The notes below the pieces were generated by a model, which was not told the origin of the DNA, did no database searches, and saw only the letters and a list, made by a program, of their open reading frames with translations. Position numbers and translations under genes: made by a program. Positions 17,900 to 26,129 of a stretch of DNA of 64,000 nt are shown here, piece after piece. Within the stretch, counting starts at the first letter, position 1; each line of letters starts with the position of its first letter. The stretch is from positions 1 through 64,000 of the forward strand of contig NZ_MLAT01000008.1 of assembly GCF_002272795.1 (NCBI RefSeq), written 5' to 3'. This DNA comes from Helicobacter sp. 13S00482-2 (GTDB taxonomy: Bacteria; Campylobacterota; Campylobacteria; Campylobacterales; Helicobacteraceae).

Positions 17900-19212
17900 T
17901 TTATTCCTGATTGAGATTTTTGTATGATTTTTTCAAGCTGAGGATAGATATCAAACATCATTGCATTTTTTTCTAAAATAGAATTTTTAGGTAGATGATT
18001 AAAGATATAATGTCCTTGAATCTTGCCGTTTTTATCGCGTTTCTTATCAACTTTAAAATCAAAAATATCATAGAGTTTTATTTGCCCATCTTCAATTCCT
18101 GTGAGCTCTGATATTTTGATAACTTTTCTACTTCCATCATTAAGGCGTGCTATTTGAACGATAATATTTACAGCTGAAGCGATATTATGTCTGATGGCCT
18201 CTATAGGCAGATTGAAACCTGCCATCATCACTAAATTTTCCAATCTAGACATGGCATCAAAAGGACTATTAGCATGTAATGTGGTCATAGATCCATCATG
18301 TCCAGTATTCATAGCCTGAAGCATTTCAAATGCCTCGCCACCACGACACTCGCCTACAATAATTCTATCAGGACGCATCCTTAGTGCATTGATAACTAGC
18401 ATTCTCATCGTGACTTGTCCGCTATTTTCAACTCCCGCCATCCTTGTTTCTAGGCGTACAATATGAGGTTGTTGAAGTTTTAATTCAGCCGCATCTTCAA
18501 GAGTGATGATTCTTTCATCATCAGAGATATGATGAGATAGTGCATTGAGTAGGGTTGTCTTGCCTGATCCTGTTCCACCTGATACTATGATATTGCACCT
18601 AGATTTTGAAGCGATCATTAAAATTCCCGCTATTTCCTCGCTCATAGAGCCATAAGTAGAGAGTTCCTCTAGAGTTTTAGAGCTTTTATTGAACTTACGA
18701 ATAGAAATAGAAGTTCCATCTAATGCTATTGGGTTGATAACGACATTCAAACGGCTTCCATCTGGCATCCTTGCATCAACAAGTGGCTGTGCATCATCAA
18801 TACGTCTACCCATTTTTGCAACTAATCTTTTTGCAATATCTGTGAGTTGATTGTTATCTATAAATTTCCGATCAGTTTTTTGTAGTTTTCCACCCTTTTC
18901 AATGTAGATATTCTCAGCTCCATTGACTAAAATATCGCTGATTTCTTCATCTTCCATTAAAATACGCAATGGTCCTAATCCCATAATCTCATCAGAAATA
19001 ATTTCACCCATCATTTGTAGTTCATATTTAGAGAGGTATTTTTGATTTTGTGTTGCAACTTTTTGAATCACCCTCAAGATTTCCTTCAGAAATATATCGT
19101 GATTATCAATAAGTTGTTCTACTTTTTCTATGTCAATTTCTGAAAGTACTTTTTCGCGTATGAAGCGAATTGAAATATTTTGTTTCTGCGTAAGCAGTGT
19201 ATCTAGAACCAT
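17896..19212 (-). CDS. tadA: TadA secretion ATPase (CpaF family)
   Basis: The motor ATPase of the Flp pilus, 438 residues, cytoplasmic and hexameric in relatives. The Walker A motif is SGGTGSGKTTLLNAL, an Asp box lies around IITLEDAAELKL, and the His/Walker B region reads RIIVGECRGGEAFEMLQAMN followed by GSMTTLHANS. An N-terminal all-alpha domain precedes these. The family is clearly CpaF/TadA rather than PilB or GspE. The start overlaps the end of tadZ by 10 bases. Confidence 0.96.
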   Translation of the reverse strand: MVLDTLLTQKQNISIRFIREKVLSEIDIEKVEQLIDNHDIFLKEILRVIQKVATQNQKYLSKYELQMMGEIISDEIMGLGPLRILMEDEEISDILVNGAENIYIEKGGKLQKTDRKFIDNNQLTDIAKRLVAKMGRRIDDAQPLVDARMPDGSRLNVVINPIALDGTSISIRKFNKSSKTLEELSTYGSMSEEIAGILMIASKSRCNIIVSGGTGSGKTTLLNALSHHISDDERIITLEDAAELKLQQPHIVRLETRMAGVENSGQVTMRMLVINALRMRPDRIIVGECRGGEAFEMLQAMNTGHDGSMTTLHANSPFDAMSRLENLVMMAGFNLPIEAIRHNIASAVNIIVQIARLNDGSRKVIKISELTGIEDGQIKLYDIFDFKVDKKRDKNGKIQGHYIFNHLPKNSILEKNAMMFDIYPQLEKIIQKSQSGIK

Positions 19213-20276
19213 TTTTTAGCCTTTGTGTTAGAAACTCCAATGAGTTTATCTGCTAGTATCTCTAAGGCCTGGAGTGTTTTTGCTTTTGCTAGGGTTGAGG
19301 GAGAAGCTTTGTCTATATTTTGATAAGGAATCATCGCATCAATTTTAGTTTGTATGAGTTCTTCTATATCTGAAATATGAAAACTATTTTTTGGATTTAA
19401 GTGATTGTGGTTGAAACAAATATAGATTTTCTTGCTTCCTTGATGAACACTCTTTAGAAATTCATTGATTCTCAAAACTTCCTTTGCTTTTCTAAGTGAA
19501 TCAATGTCGCCCGTGATAGTCAGGATGGCAATATCAGATTCATTCAGAATTGTTTCAATGATTTCTTTTTGTGCTGCTTGAATGGAATGATCATAAAGGA
19601 TAAAATTGAATTTAAAATGCTTTTGATTGTGATAGTTGTATGCCTCTTCTTTGGATTCTTTGTATAAGGAGACTTCATTATTAATACACTCTTTTTCAAA
19701 GACCTTTCCTGATAAAAGATCTAGGTTAAAAGAGCTTTCTGAACCCTGAACATTCAAAATCAAAGATTGAAATCTTCGATAGATAATCAAAGCGATTTGA
19801 TAACTCAAAAAAGAATTTCCGCAACCGCCTTTTGTGCCCAAAAAACTAATCTTGATTGATTTTTTGTTTTGAATATTTTCAGAAAAATTAAATATTTTTT
19901 CATATATTTGATCAAGTTGGGTTTCCCAATTCAGGTAAAAAATTCCTGAAGATAAAAAATCTTCGTGAATTCTTATTGAATCATTTTCACCCAAAATCAC
20001 ACAAGGAATGGTTTTTGGAAAAATCCTTTGTATTAAATTGCAATACTCTATTGTGCCTGTAAGATTTCCTGCATCTAAAATAACAGCTTGAATATTATAC
20101 TTGATGTCATCAGCAGTGATTTTTAGAGGATTTTTATAGATTATTTTAGAATTATCAATTCCTTTCAAGCATAAATGTTTATAGACAATCTCTGCATTAT
20201 GGGAATTTTCAGAGATGATGAGCATAACATCTTGATTATTTTTTTGAATATTTTGTTTCATAAATGGTTTGAACAT
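19203..20276 (-). CDS. tadZ: TadZ/CpaE pilus localisation ATPase
   Basis: A 357-residue MinD/ParA-like protein. An N-terminal atypical receiver-like domain (about 1-130) precedes a deviant Walker A motif FLGTKGGCGNSFLSYQIAL, the KGGxGNS form seen in CpaE/TadZ proteins. It places the secretion machinery at a cell pole in better-studied systems. Position between the secretin gene (8 bases upstream) and tadA matches the standard Tad order. Confidence 0.85.
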   Translation of the reverse strand: MFKPFMKQNIQKNNQDVMLIISENSHNAEIVYKHLCLKGIDNSKIIYKNPLKITADDIKYNIQAVILDAGNLTGTIEYCNLIQRIFPKTIPCVILGENDSIRIHEDFLSSGIFYLNWETQLDQIYEKIFNFSENIQNKKSIKISFLGTKGGCGNSFLSYQIALIIYRRFQSLILNVQGSESSFNLDLLSGKVFEKECINNEVSLYKESKEEAYNYHNQKHFKFNFILYDHSIQAAQKEIIETILNESDIAILTITGDIDSLRKAKEVLRINEFLKSVHQGSKKIYICFNHNHLNPKNSFHISDIEELIQTKIDAMIPYQNIDKASPSTLAKAKTLQALEILADKLIGVSNTKAKKWF

Positions 20277-20284
20277 ATTTCCTC

Positions 20285-21676
20285 CTACTTCACAAAGCCG
20301 ATATTCTGAAAGAACATTTTTATCTCTCCTTGATCGTTTTGAAGCTTATGAAAGGGCAAATTAAAAAAAGATTCTGCAACGCTTCTAGGCTGATAGGTGC
20401 TAATAGAAATATCCTTGCTAACAGGACGTGCTAATGTGACTGTGGCAATAATGATGAGTTCGGTTTTTGATCTTGTGATGCTTGTTTTGCGAAACAATGC
20501 TCCTATCAAGGGTATATCTCCTAAAAAAGGTACCGATCTGACATTTTCATTATCGTGCTCATCAAGCAATCCTCCAATAATAAAACTTTCACCATTCCCA
20601 ACTTCAAAAACACTTTCTGCACGTCGTTTTTTAAGATTGGCTGCACTGGCACCATTTTTTTCGATAATGCTTTGAATATTGCTCACTTCTTGAGAAATAC
20701 GCACAGTGATTTTTTCATTGCTTTGGACTTTTGGTTGTATGGTTAGAGAGATACCATAATCTTTTGCGGTTCCAGGCGAACTTACAGGCTGACCTCCGTA
20801 AGTTACAGAATTTGTAATGGGAGTGTATTGTCCAGTAACACTAAATTGAGCATTTTCACCACTTAGAACTGATAAATTGGGCTCGGCTAGAATTTTTGCC
20901 ATTTGCTCATCTTTGAATGCATCTACTATGGCTAGCATATTGAATTGAGAAAGCCCTAATACGCCATTTGTGATGAGTGGAATCACATAAGTTCCAGCAT
21001 TAAAATCTAAGCCGAGTTTAGCCACAAGGTTTTTTTCAATATCTGCCACAATGAGTTTAACATTGACTTGATTAGGAAGTTCAATTTTTAACTTATCAAT
21101 GAGAAAAGGAGTTTCATAGCGAGTGAGAAAATCCAATGAATTATCTTCTTTATCATTTTCTGATGAGGTTCTTTGGGATGTTCTATCTGCAGAAACTGCG
21201 TCTTTTTCTTTTTTCTCTAGTTCCAATCCTAGTGCGAGAGCGGCCATATTATAAGCACTGTCACGACTACCTTCATCTAGAACTGTTCCAGTGATGATAT
21301 AACCTTGTTCGCCAGGGATTCCTAACTTTGTGATTTTGATCGTTGAATCAGGTAATTTGCTTTCTATGAGTTTGGCAATTTTATCTAGATCTTTTGCATA
21401 AGGATCTACAGAAATACTCAATGATACCAAAGGTTCTTTGCCAAATATTTTCACATCCGCAAATCCATTATCGTTGGCATAAATCACAACTTTTCTGTGA
21501 TTGATGATTTTATAATCAACGATTTTAGGATCAGAAGTGAAGACCGCACTAATATCTGAAGTTGTGCTAAAGACTCTAGATTTTCCTTTCTGCATTATGA
21601 TTTCTTCACTTTGACCAAAACACATAATAACTATCCATAAAAAGACAATCCTAGTAAGAATCACTTTTTGCATCAA
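20285..21676 (-). CDS. rcpA: RcpA/CpaC outer-membrane secretin
   Basis: The outer-membrane channel for the Flp pilus, 463 residues. It has an N-terminal signal peptide, an N-terminal pilus-formation domain (AVFTSDPKIVDYKIIN), a BON/N1-like region and a C-terminal secretin domain with PFLGDIPLIGALFRK and ELIIIATVTLARPV. It overlaps rcpC by 26 bases, so its start (21676) lies inside the rcpC coding region; a later start cannot be excluded, but the signal peptide supports the one given. No rcpB-like gene is visible next to it. Confidence 0.9.
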   Translation of the reverse strand: MMQKVILTRIVFLWIVIMCFGQSEEIIMQKGKSRVFSTTSDISAVFTSDPKIVDYKIINHRKVVIYANDNGFADVKIFGKEPLVSLSISVDPYAKDLDKIAKLIESKLPDSTIKITKLGIPGEQGYIITGTVLDEGSRDSAYNMAALALGLELEKKEKDAVSADRTSQRTSSENDKEDNSLDFLTRYETPFLIDKLKIELPNQVNVKLIVADIEKNLVAKLGLDFNAGTYVIPLITNGVLGLSQFNMLAIVDAFKDEQMAKILAEPNLSVLSGENAQFSVTGQYTPITNSVTYGGQPVSSPGTAKDYGISLTIQPKVQSNEKITVRISQEVSNIQSIIEKNGASAANLKKRRAESVFEVGNGESFIIGGLLDEHDNENVRSVPFLGDIPLIGALFRKTSITRSKTELIIIATVTLARPVSKDISISTYQPRSVAESFFNLPFHKLQNDQGEIKMFFQNIGFVK

Positions 21677-22493
21677 TCCCTCCTTTTAGTTCTTTGATAA
21701 AATCTTTTGTTAATACATTTGCTGTCGAGATGCCTTCTTTTTGTTTTTTGCTTGCAGGAAAAATCACGAAAATTCCTAGATCTTCGATGGTATAAATCTG
21801 TTTTATTTCTTCTTCAGAAAGTTCAACTTGGAGGTTTGCGATGGGTTTTGATTTGTTTGGGTGTTCTTCGGAAATAGGAGGAATTTTCTCTAAAAATAAC
21901 ACTCTTTTATTTGAAAACATTAATGCTAGATTGCTACTATTTGCATTTCCTTCACTAGAATATGATTGATTTGGATTTCTTTTTGGCAAAACAGGAATAC
22001 TTTTTTTATTTCTAGTTTCATATTTAAAATAGATATCTACAACTTCGTTGGGCTTTAGCTTTGAGAGAATCAAATATTCTCGTTTGTTGAGTTCAAAACT
22101 AAAAGAAAATAATCCCTTTTTAGGATTGGCTTTGAGCTGATGATATGTTTCGCTCCCAGGACGTGCGACATCTTCACTTGAAATATAATCGCCTTTTTTT
22201 AGATCTCTCAAGACAATAGAGTTGGTGATGAAATCTTTATTTTTATTGACAATGCGTTCATCCCAATTCATACCTTCATCATCTTCAATGGTTTGGATAT
22301 TAACATCGCTTGCATCTATAATTTCTCCCTTATGCAAGTCTCTTGAAGTGACTAAAAAAGAATAAGTTAGTTTTTTAATAACGGGCAATGGTTGGGAGTT
22401 TTTATTTGAAGAATTTTCTTGAGATGTCAATAATCCCATTATAGAAACAATTAAAATTAGAATAGATATGATAATTATTATCTTTTTATTCAT
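21651..22493 (-). CDS. rcpC: RcpC/CpaB pilus assembly protein
   Basis: A 280-residue periplasmic protein with one N-terminal membrane helix (IIIIISILILIVSIMGLL), followed by a SAF domain around TSRDLHKGEIIDASDVNIQ and LRDLKKGDYISSEDV, the signature of the CpaB/RcpC family. It works with the secretin, possibly by binding peptidoglycan or modifying the pilus, in related systems. The C-terminal RcpC domain is less conserved. It lies 22 bases after tadV and overlaps rcpA. Confidence 0.85.
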   Translation of the reverse strand: MNKKIIIIISILILIVSIMGLLTSQENSSNKNSQPLPVIKKLTYSFLVTSRDLHKGEIIDASDVNIQTIEDDEGMNWDERIVNKNKDFITNSIVLRDLKKGDYISSEDVARPGSETYHQLKANPKKGLFSFSFELNKREYLILSKLKPNEVVDIYFKYETRNKKSIPVLPKRNPNQSYSSEGNANSSNLALMFSNKRVLFLEKIPPISEEHPNKSKPIANLQVELSEEEIKQIYTIEDLGIFVIFPASKKQKEGISTANVLTKDFIKELKGGIDAKSDSY

Positions 22494-22515
22494 TTTAAAC
22501 CCCTAAAATATTTTA

Positions 22516-22932
22516 TTAATACAGATGAGGCAAAAATAGGATTAAAAAGCTACCCATAATTGCCACTCCATAAGGAACGCTTTTTTCTATTTTTATAAAA
22601 TTCGCACAAATATAAATGAATATACCGATTATAGCTCCGACAATGGAGGTTAGAAACAAAAACAAGCCTATCAAATCATAAGGAATAATCAAGCTTAGTG
22701 CACATATAAGTTTTATATCTCCTGCACCCAAAAATCCAAATCTCCAAATGATGATCCCTATAAATAAGATTAAAGCTGCCATCAAGAGATTTATTTCCAA
22801 ATGTAATTGGAATGATGATACAGTACTTAAAGCTATGATAAATAAAATTTGAATATTGCTAATAATTCTAAAAAAAACATCTGTATAAGAAATCCATATT
22901 GAAATCAAGATCCATAAGATAAATAAAAACAC
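22516..22932 (-). CDS. tadV: TadV prepilin peptidase
   Basis: A small A24-family aspartic peptidase of 138 residues that cleaves the leader of the Flp pilin and of TadE-type pseudopilins. The two catalytic aspartates are in SYTDVFFRIISN near the N-terminus and in the GxGD motif FLGAGDIKLICAL. There are about four membrane helices and no N-methylation domain, as is normal for TadV. It starts 8 bases after the flp stop. Confidence 0.9.
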   Translation of the reverse strand: MFLFILWILISIWISYTDVFFRIISNIQILFIIALSTVSSFQLHLEINLLMAALILFIGIIIWRFGFLGAGDIKLICALSLIIPYDLIGLFLFLTSIVGAIIGIFIYICANFIKIEKSVPYGVAIMGSFLILFLPHLY

Positions 22933-22940
22933 TTCTGTAT

Positions 22941-23183
22941 TTATTTTCCACCTTGAGATTTACTGATGCTCAGGCCATCTTGAATAGAACGAAAAGATTC
23001 TTTTATTTTTGAAATAAGACCATCTTCACCGCCACTACCAAGCACAATAAAAAGCATTGAAGAAATAGCCACCGCTATAAGAGCGTATTCAATTGCTGTC
23101 ACGCCTTTTTGGGATTTAAAAAATGCTTTTTGCATGATGAATATCTGCATATGGCTAAAAATATGTAATAATTTTTTAAACAT
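22941..23183 (-). CDS. flp: Flp-type major pilin prepeptide
   Basis: The pilin that polymerises into the Tad fibre. The precursor has a basic leader and the Flp signature KGVTAIEYALIAVAISS: cleavage after Gly, Glu at position +5 followed by Tyr. A hydrophobic helix and a short polar C-terminal tail follow. I chose the ATG at 23183 because AAAGGAAA lies 5-6 bases upstream of it; a first ATG at 23198 places that ribosome-binding site inside the gene. It is the first gene of the tad transcript, and a short AT-rich region with Fur-box-like repeats lies upstream. Confidence 0.9.
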   Translation of the reverse strand: MFKKLLHIFSHMQIFIMQKAFFKSQKGVTAIEYALIAVAISSMLFIVLGSGGEDGLISKIKESFRSIQDGLSISKSQGGK

Positions 23184-23223
23184 ATATTTCCTTTTCATTT
23201 AAAATTTTGTGAGTTGAATACTA

Positions 23224-23258
23224 TAATAATCATTCTTAAAAAATAATAAAGATTATCA
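23224..23258 (-). promoter_or_regulatory. Two Fur-box-like palindromes at the flp promoter
   Basis: TAATAATCATTCTTA (23224-23238) and TAATAAAGATTATCA (23244-23258) each resemble the H. pylori Fur operator TAATAATnATTATTA and are 20 bases apart, two helical turns. On the minus strand a TATAGT -10-like hexamer overlaps the first site, 25-35 bases before the flp start, so a bound repressor would block the promoter. The DNA is very AT-rich, so chance matches are possible. Confidence 0.4.
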
Positions 23259-23349
23259 TAATTAATATTTTATGAGATTTTGGAATCCAAAAATGAATGA
23301 GTATTTGACTTTTTAATTTGAGAAAACTAGATTAATATTTAAATTTTTG

Positions 23350-23367
23350 AAGGGCTTATTAGCCCTT
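23350..23367 (-). terminator. Hairpin after the alcohol dehydrogenase gene
   Basis: AAGGGCT, a 4-base loop and AGCCCTT form a 7-bp stem 17 bases downstream of the alcohol dehydrogenase stop. The following bases are AT-rich but not a clean T run, so terminator function is likely but unproven. Confidence 0.45.
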
Positions 23368-23383
23368 ATTATGGATGGAAGGA

Positions 23384-24457
23384 TTATTTTTTCATATCAA
23401 TGACGTAGCGAAATTTTGCTTTACCTGTAGTAAGATTTTCATAGGCTTTATCTATTTCTTTTTCATTGGATTTTATTAATTCTATTTCTGGATAGATTTC
23501 ATGTTTGATAGAAAAATCAAGCATTTCTTGAGTTTCTTTGATACCACCAATGATTGAGCCATAAACTTTACGTCCGCCATTATAAACGAGCTCAGATACA
23601 CTCACTTTCGGGATCACATCTGCAGGGGGTAATCCGACAATTGCAAGTTCTCCGCCATATTTAAGAAGTTTAAGATAAGGCACAATGTCATATTTTGTGG
23701 GAATTGTGGAAATGATGAAATCAAATTTTTCTTTTACATTTTCCAAAGATGTATAGAGATGAGTAACCCCCATTTTAAGGGCTTCTTGTTTTTTATTGTC
23801 ATTTCTTGCAAAAACACTTACTTTTGCCCCCATCTTCACTGCGTATTTTACTGCCATACTCCCTAATCCTCCAAAACCAGCAACCCCAACCACAGAACCT
23901 TCTTTGATGTCAGAAAATTTGAGTGGAGAATAGGTTGTGATTCCTGCACATAAAAGTGGAGCTACTTTTTCTATTTGTGCATTTTTAGGTACTTTGATGG
24001 CAAATTTTTCAGATAAGACGATATTGTTTGAATATCCGCCATAGGTTGGTTCGTTGTTATGAAAACAGTCTAGATTGTTGTATGTGAAAACACATTGACC
24101 TCGTTCGCAGAACTGCTCTTGACTTCTTTTACAGGCCTCACATTCTCCGCACGAATTTACCATACAGCCAACTCCTGCATAATCCCCGACCTTGAACTTA
24201 CTGACTTCATTACCTACAGCTATTACTTTTCCAGCAATCTCATGTCCTGGAACCATCGGATAAATACCTTTAGCCCATTCGCTCCTAGCACTGTGAATAT
24301 CGCTATGACAGATTCCTGCATAAAGAATATCAATGATGATATCATTTTTACCCATAGGATGGCGGGTAAAACTAAAGGGTTCAAACTTCCCATCTTTGGA
24401 TCGAACGGCATACCCTTTTGCGGGTATTCTTTCATTTGTGTTAAATTTTGTTTCCAT
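23384..24457 (-). CDS. Zinc-dependent NAD(P) alcohol dehydrogenase, CAD type
   Basis: A medium-chain dehydrogenase of about 357 residues from the cinnamyl-alcohol dehydrogenase (YahK/Adh6) group, reducing aldehydes with NADPH in relatives; H. pylori HP1104 is the comparable enzyme. The catalytic zinc region is GICHSDIHSARSEW with GHEIAG, the structural zinc cysteines are in CGECEACKRSQEQFC, and the nucleotide-binding motif is GVAGFGGLGSMAVKYA. I placed the start at 24457 because GGAGATT lies 5 bases upstream; the longer reading frame would run into the cupin gene. The gene follows the cupin gene on the same strand after 76 bases. Confidence 0.92.
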   Translation of the reverse strand: METKFNTNERIPAKGYAVRSKDGKFEPFSFTRHPMGKNDIIIDILYAGICHSDIHSARSEWAKGIYPMVPGHEIAGKVIAVGNEVSKFKVGDYAGVGCMVNSCGECEACKRSQEQFCERGQCVFTYNNLDCFHNNEPTYGGYSNNIVLSEKFAIKVPKNAQIEKVAPLLCAGITTYSPLKFSDIKEGSVVGVAGFGGLGSMAVKYAVKMGAKVSVFARNDNKKQEALKMGVTHLYTSLENVKEKFDFIISTIPTKYDIVPYLKLLKYGGELAIVGLPPADVIPKVSVSELVYNGGRKVYGSIIGGIKETQEMLDFSIKHEIYPEIELIKSNEKEIDKAYENLTTGKAKFRYVIDMKK

Positions 24458-24533
24458 TTTTAATCTCCTTTTTTGTAATTTGATTATATTCCTCATTGGT
24501 AACTTTTCCCAACCAAGTTGCGTTTTTCCATCT

Positions 24534-24887
24534 TTATCTTGACTTGTGAGTGAAGTATAGCACACCAAGATATTTGCTTGCTTCTTGCCAATGTTTTATA
24601 TTTGGTGAGCAAATAATAGTGTCACTTTTTTGAAAAATTTGAATGGGTTTGCCCCACTCTTGCGTATAGCCCACTCCTTCAGTAACGATAAGACGCTGAC
24701 CTTTTGGGTGAGTGTGCCAAGCAGTTCTAGCTCCTTTTTCAAAACTGACCAAAGCTCCACTAAAACACATAGAGGGTGTGGCTTCAAAAAGCATATTAAC
24801 TTTCACATTTCTACTAAAGTATTTTTCATCCCCATCAAAAGATTTTGATTCCTCTTTTTGGTGAATGATTTGATTGTTATTTTCCAT
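24534..24887 (-). CDS. Small cupin-domain protein
   Basis: A 117-residue single-domain cupin. The first cupin motif is WHTHPKGQRLIVTEG (metal-binding His, His) and the second is CSPNIKHWQEAS. The closest described relatives are carboxymuconolactone decarboxylase-associated and hydroxynitrile-lyase-like cupins, but the reaction cannot be deduced. It lies directly upstream of the alcohol dehydrogenase on the same strand, a pairing seen in redox or aldehyde-related gene pairs. A GGATAAG ribosome-binding-like sequence precedes the ATG. Confidence 0.8.
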   Translation of the reverse strand: MENNNQIIHQKEESKSFDGDEKYFSRNVKVNMLFEATPSMCFSGALVSFEKGARTAWHTHPKGQRLIVTEGVGYTQEWGKPIQIFQKSDTIICSPNIKHWQEASKYLGVLYFTHKSR

Positions 24888-25255
24888 TTCTTATCCTTTA
24901 TTTTCGATATGGGAAATTATAAAACCTGCTAGTTGCTATCACTCAAGAACAAATGATGAAAATTTCAAAAATATATGATTATTTTAGTTGAAACTTTTAT
25001 GAGGATGTTTTTGAGATTTTTTGCTTGTTTGATAAGTTTTTGATGGTATCGCATTTTTGTCTCTATTTCATCAAGTGCTTTATGGTTTTCTAAGATGAGG
25101 TTTTAATCGCTTATTTATTGGCTTTGATTATTTCAAAATACTGTATTAGGGTTTTATTTCTATGAAGTGTTAGGCTTAGATAGTCTTTGATGGTCATAGG
25201 GAGGAAAATAAAGATGGTATAATTTTCCTTAAAAGTATTTTTTGTAATAGGGAAA
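24888..25255 (-). other. Gene-free gap with possible decayed coding sequence
   Basis: This 368-base gap has no intact gene. On the minus strand, 24965-25096 reads without stops as a charged helical tail (containing ALDEIETKMRYHQKLIKQ) ending at a stop. Another minus frame just upstream, ending at 25111, reads LSLTLHRNKTLIQYFEIIKA. Together these look like the remains of a coiled-coil protein, perhaps a restriction-system specificity subunit, broken by a frameshift. This is a weak reading based on amino-acid character only. It would fit the neighbouring broken restriction genes. Confidence 0.3.
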
Positions 25256-26129
25256 ATGGTGGAAGTGTTTGACATAAAGAGCAGAATAGATTTTAATCTC
25301 GTTAAAAAGATTTTTGGAAACAAAGAAAATGCAATTGGTTTTTTCAAAGAGATTTCAAAGAAAAATAATTTGGATTCCTTTTTTTCATTAAAGAATTTAA
25401 AATCTGAAGAAATTTATAATTTAATTGTTCAAAAGCGGAATTATGAAGTAGCACTTCCAAGTATAAGAAAGATCTTCAAAGAAATAAAAAAATTTCAAAG
25501 AGGATCAGAGTGAATATACAATAGAAATTCTTTTGAATGAATCGAAGAGTTTGGATTTAGTGAAATTAAATAACCTTTTTATAAGGTGCTTTTCAAGATT
25601 TTGTGCATAGGATTAATTCGCAAGATATTTCTAGCATTTTTATAAAGATGAGGAGGCAAGAAATGTTGCAGTTAGATACAGGAGGGCTAAAGAAATTAAT
25701 ACAGAAAGAAATGATTTCCCTGAAAGCTTGATTTTTGAAAAAAATAAAAATATTATCCCTACCTTATCTCATATTGGGGGAGTAGATTTTTTTATTAATG
25801 GAATTTCCTTTGATCAAAAAGTATCACGAAGTGTGAGTGATAAATTTAAAAAAGACTTTAGAGATAATTGGAAAATTAAAGCTTTTAAAAATCTAGGACT
25901 TGTCGCTAAATATCTTTACGAACAACAAGATGAGGGTCGTTTTGGAAGTAGTCCTAGATTATGTATAGTCTATCTAGATGAGGATATTTCTGCTATAGTT
26001 ATAAAAAATAGCATTAAGAGAATGGATTTAGATGAGCTTTTGGAGATAACCTTTGCTTTCAAACATAAAAATACAGGAGAGAGAACATATAAAACTCAAG
26101 CATTTGTAGTTTTATTTGCCAAGCTATGA
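25256..26129 (+). pseudogene. Type II restriction endonuclease, frameshifted
   Basis: The coding sequence can be followed in pieces: frame 2 from 25256 to about 25513, frame 3 from about 25510 to 25600 (YTIEILLNESKSLDLVKLNN), frame 1 to about 25645 (FQDFVHRINSQDISSIF) and frame 3 again from about 25640 to the stop at 26127-26129. Joined, they make one plausible protein of about 290 residues. The last part has a PD-(D/E)xK nuclease signature, GGVDFFINGISFDQKVS (Asp, eight residues, Asp-Gln-Lys). The gene ends with a 4-base ATGA overlap on the methyltransferase gene, the classic layout of a restriction-modification pair. Three shifts in about 130 bases mean an inactive endonuclease or a locally bad sequence. 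Confidence 0.65.
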
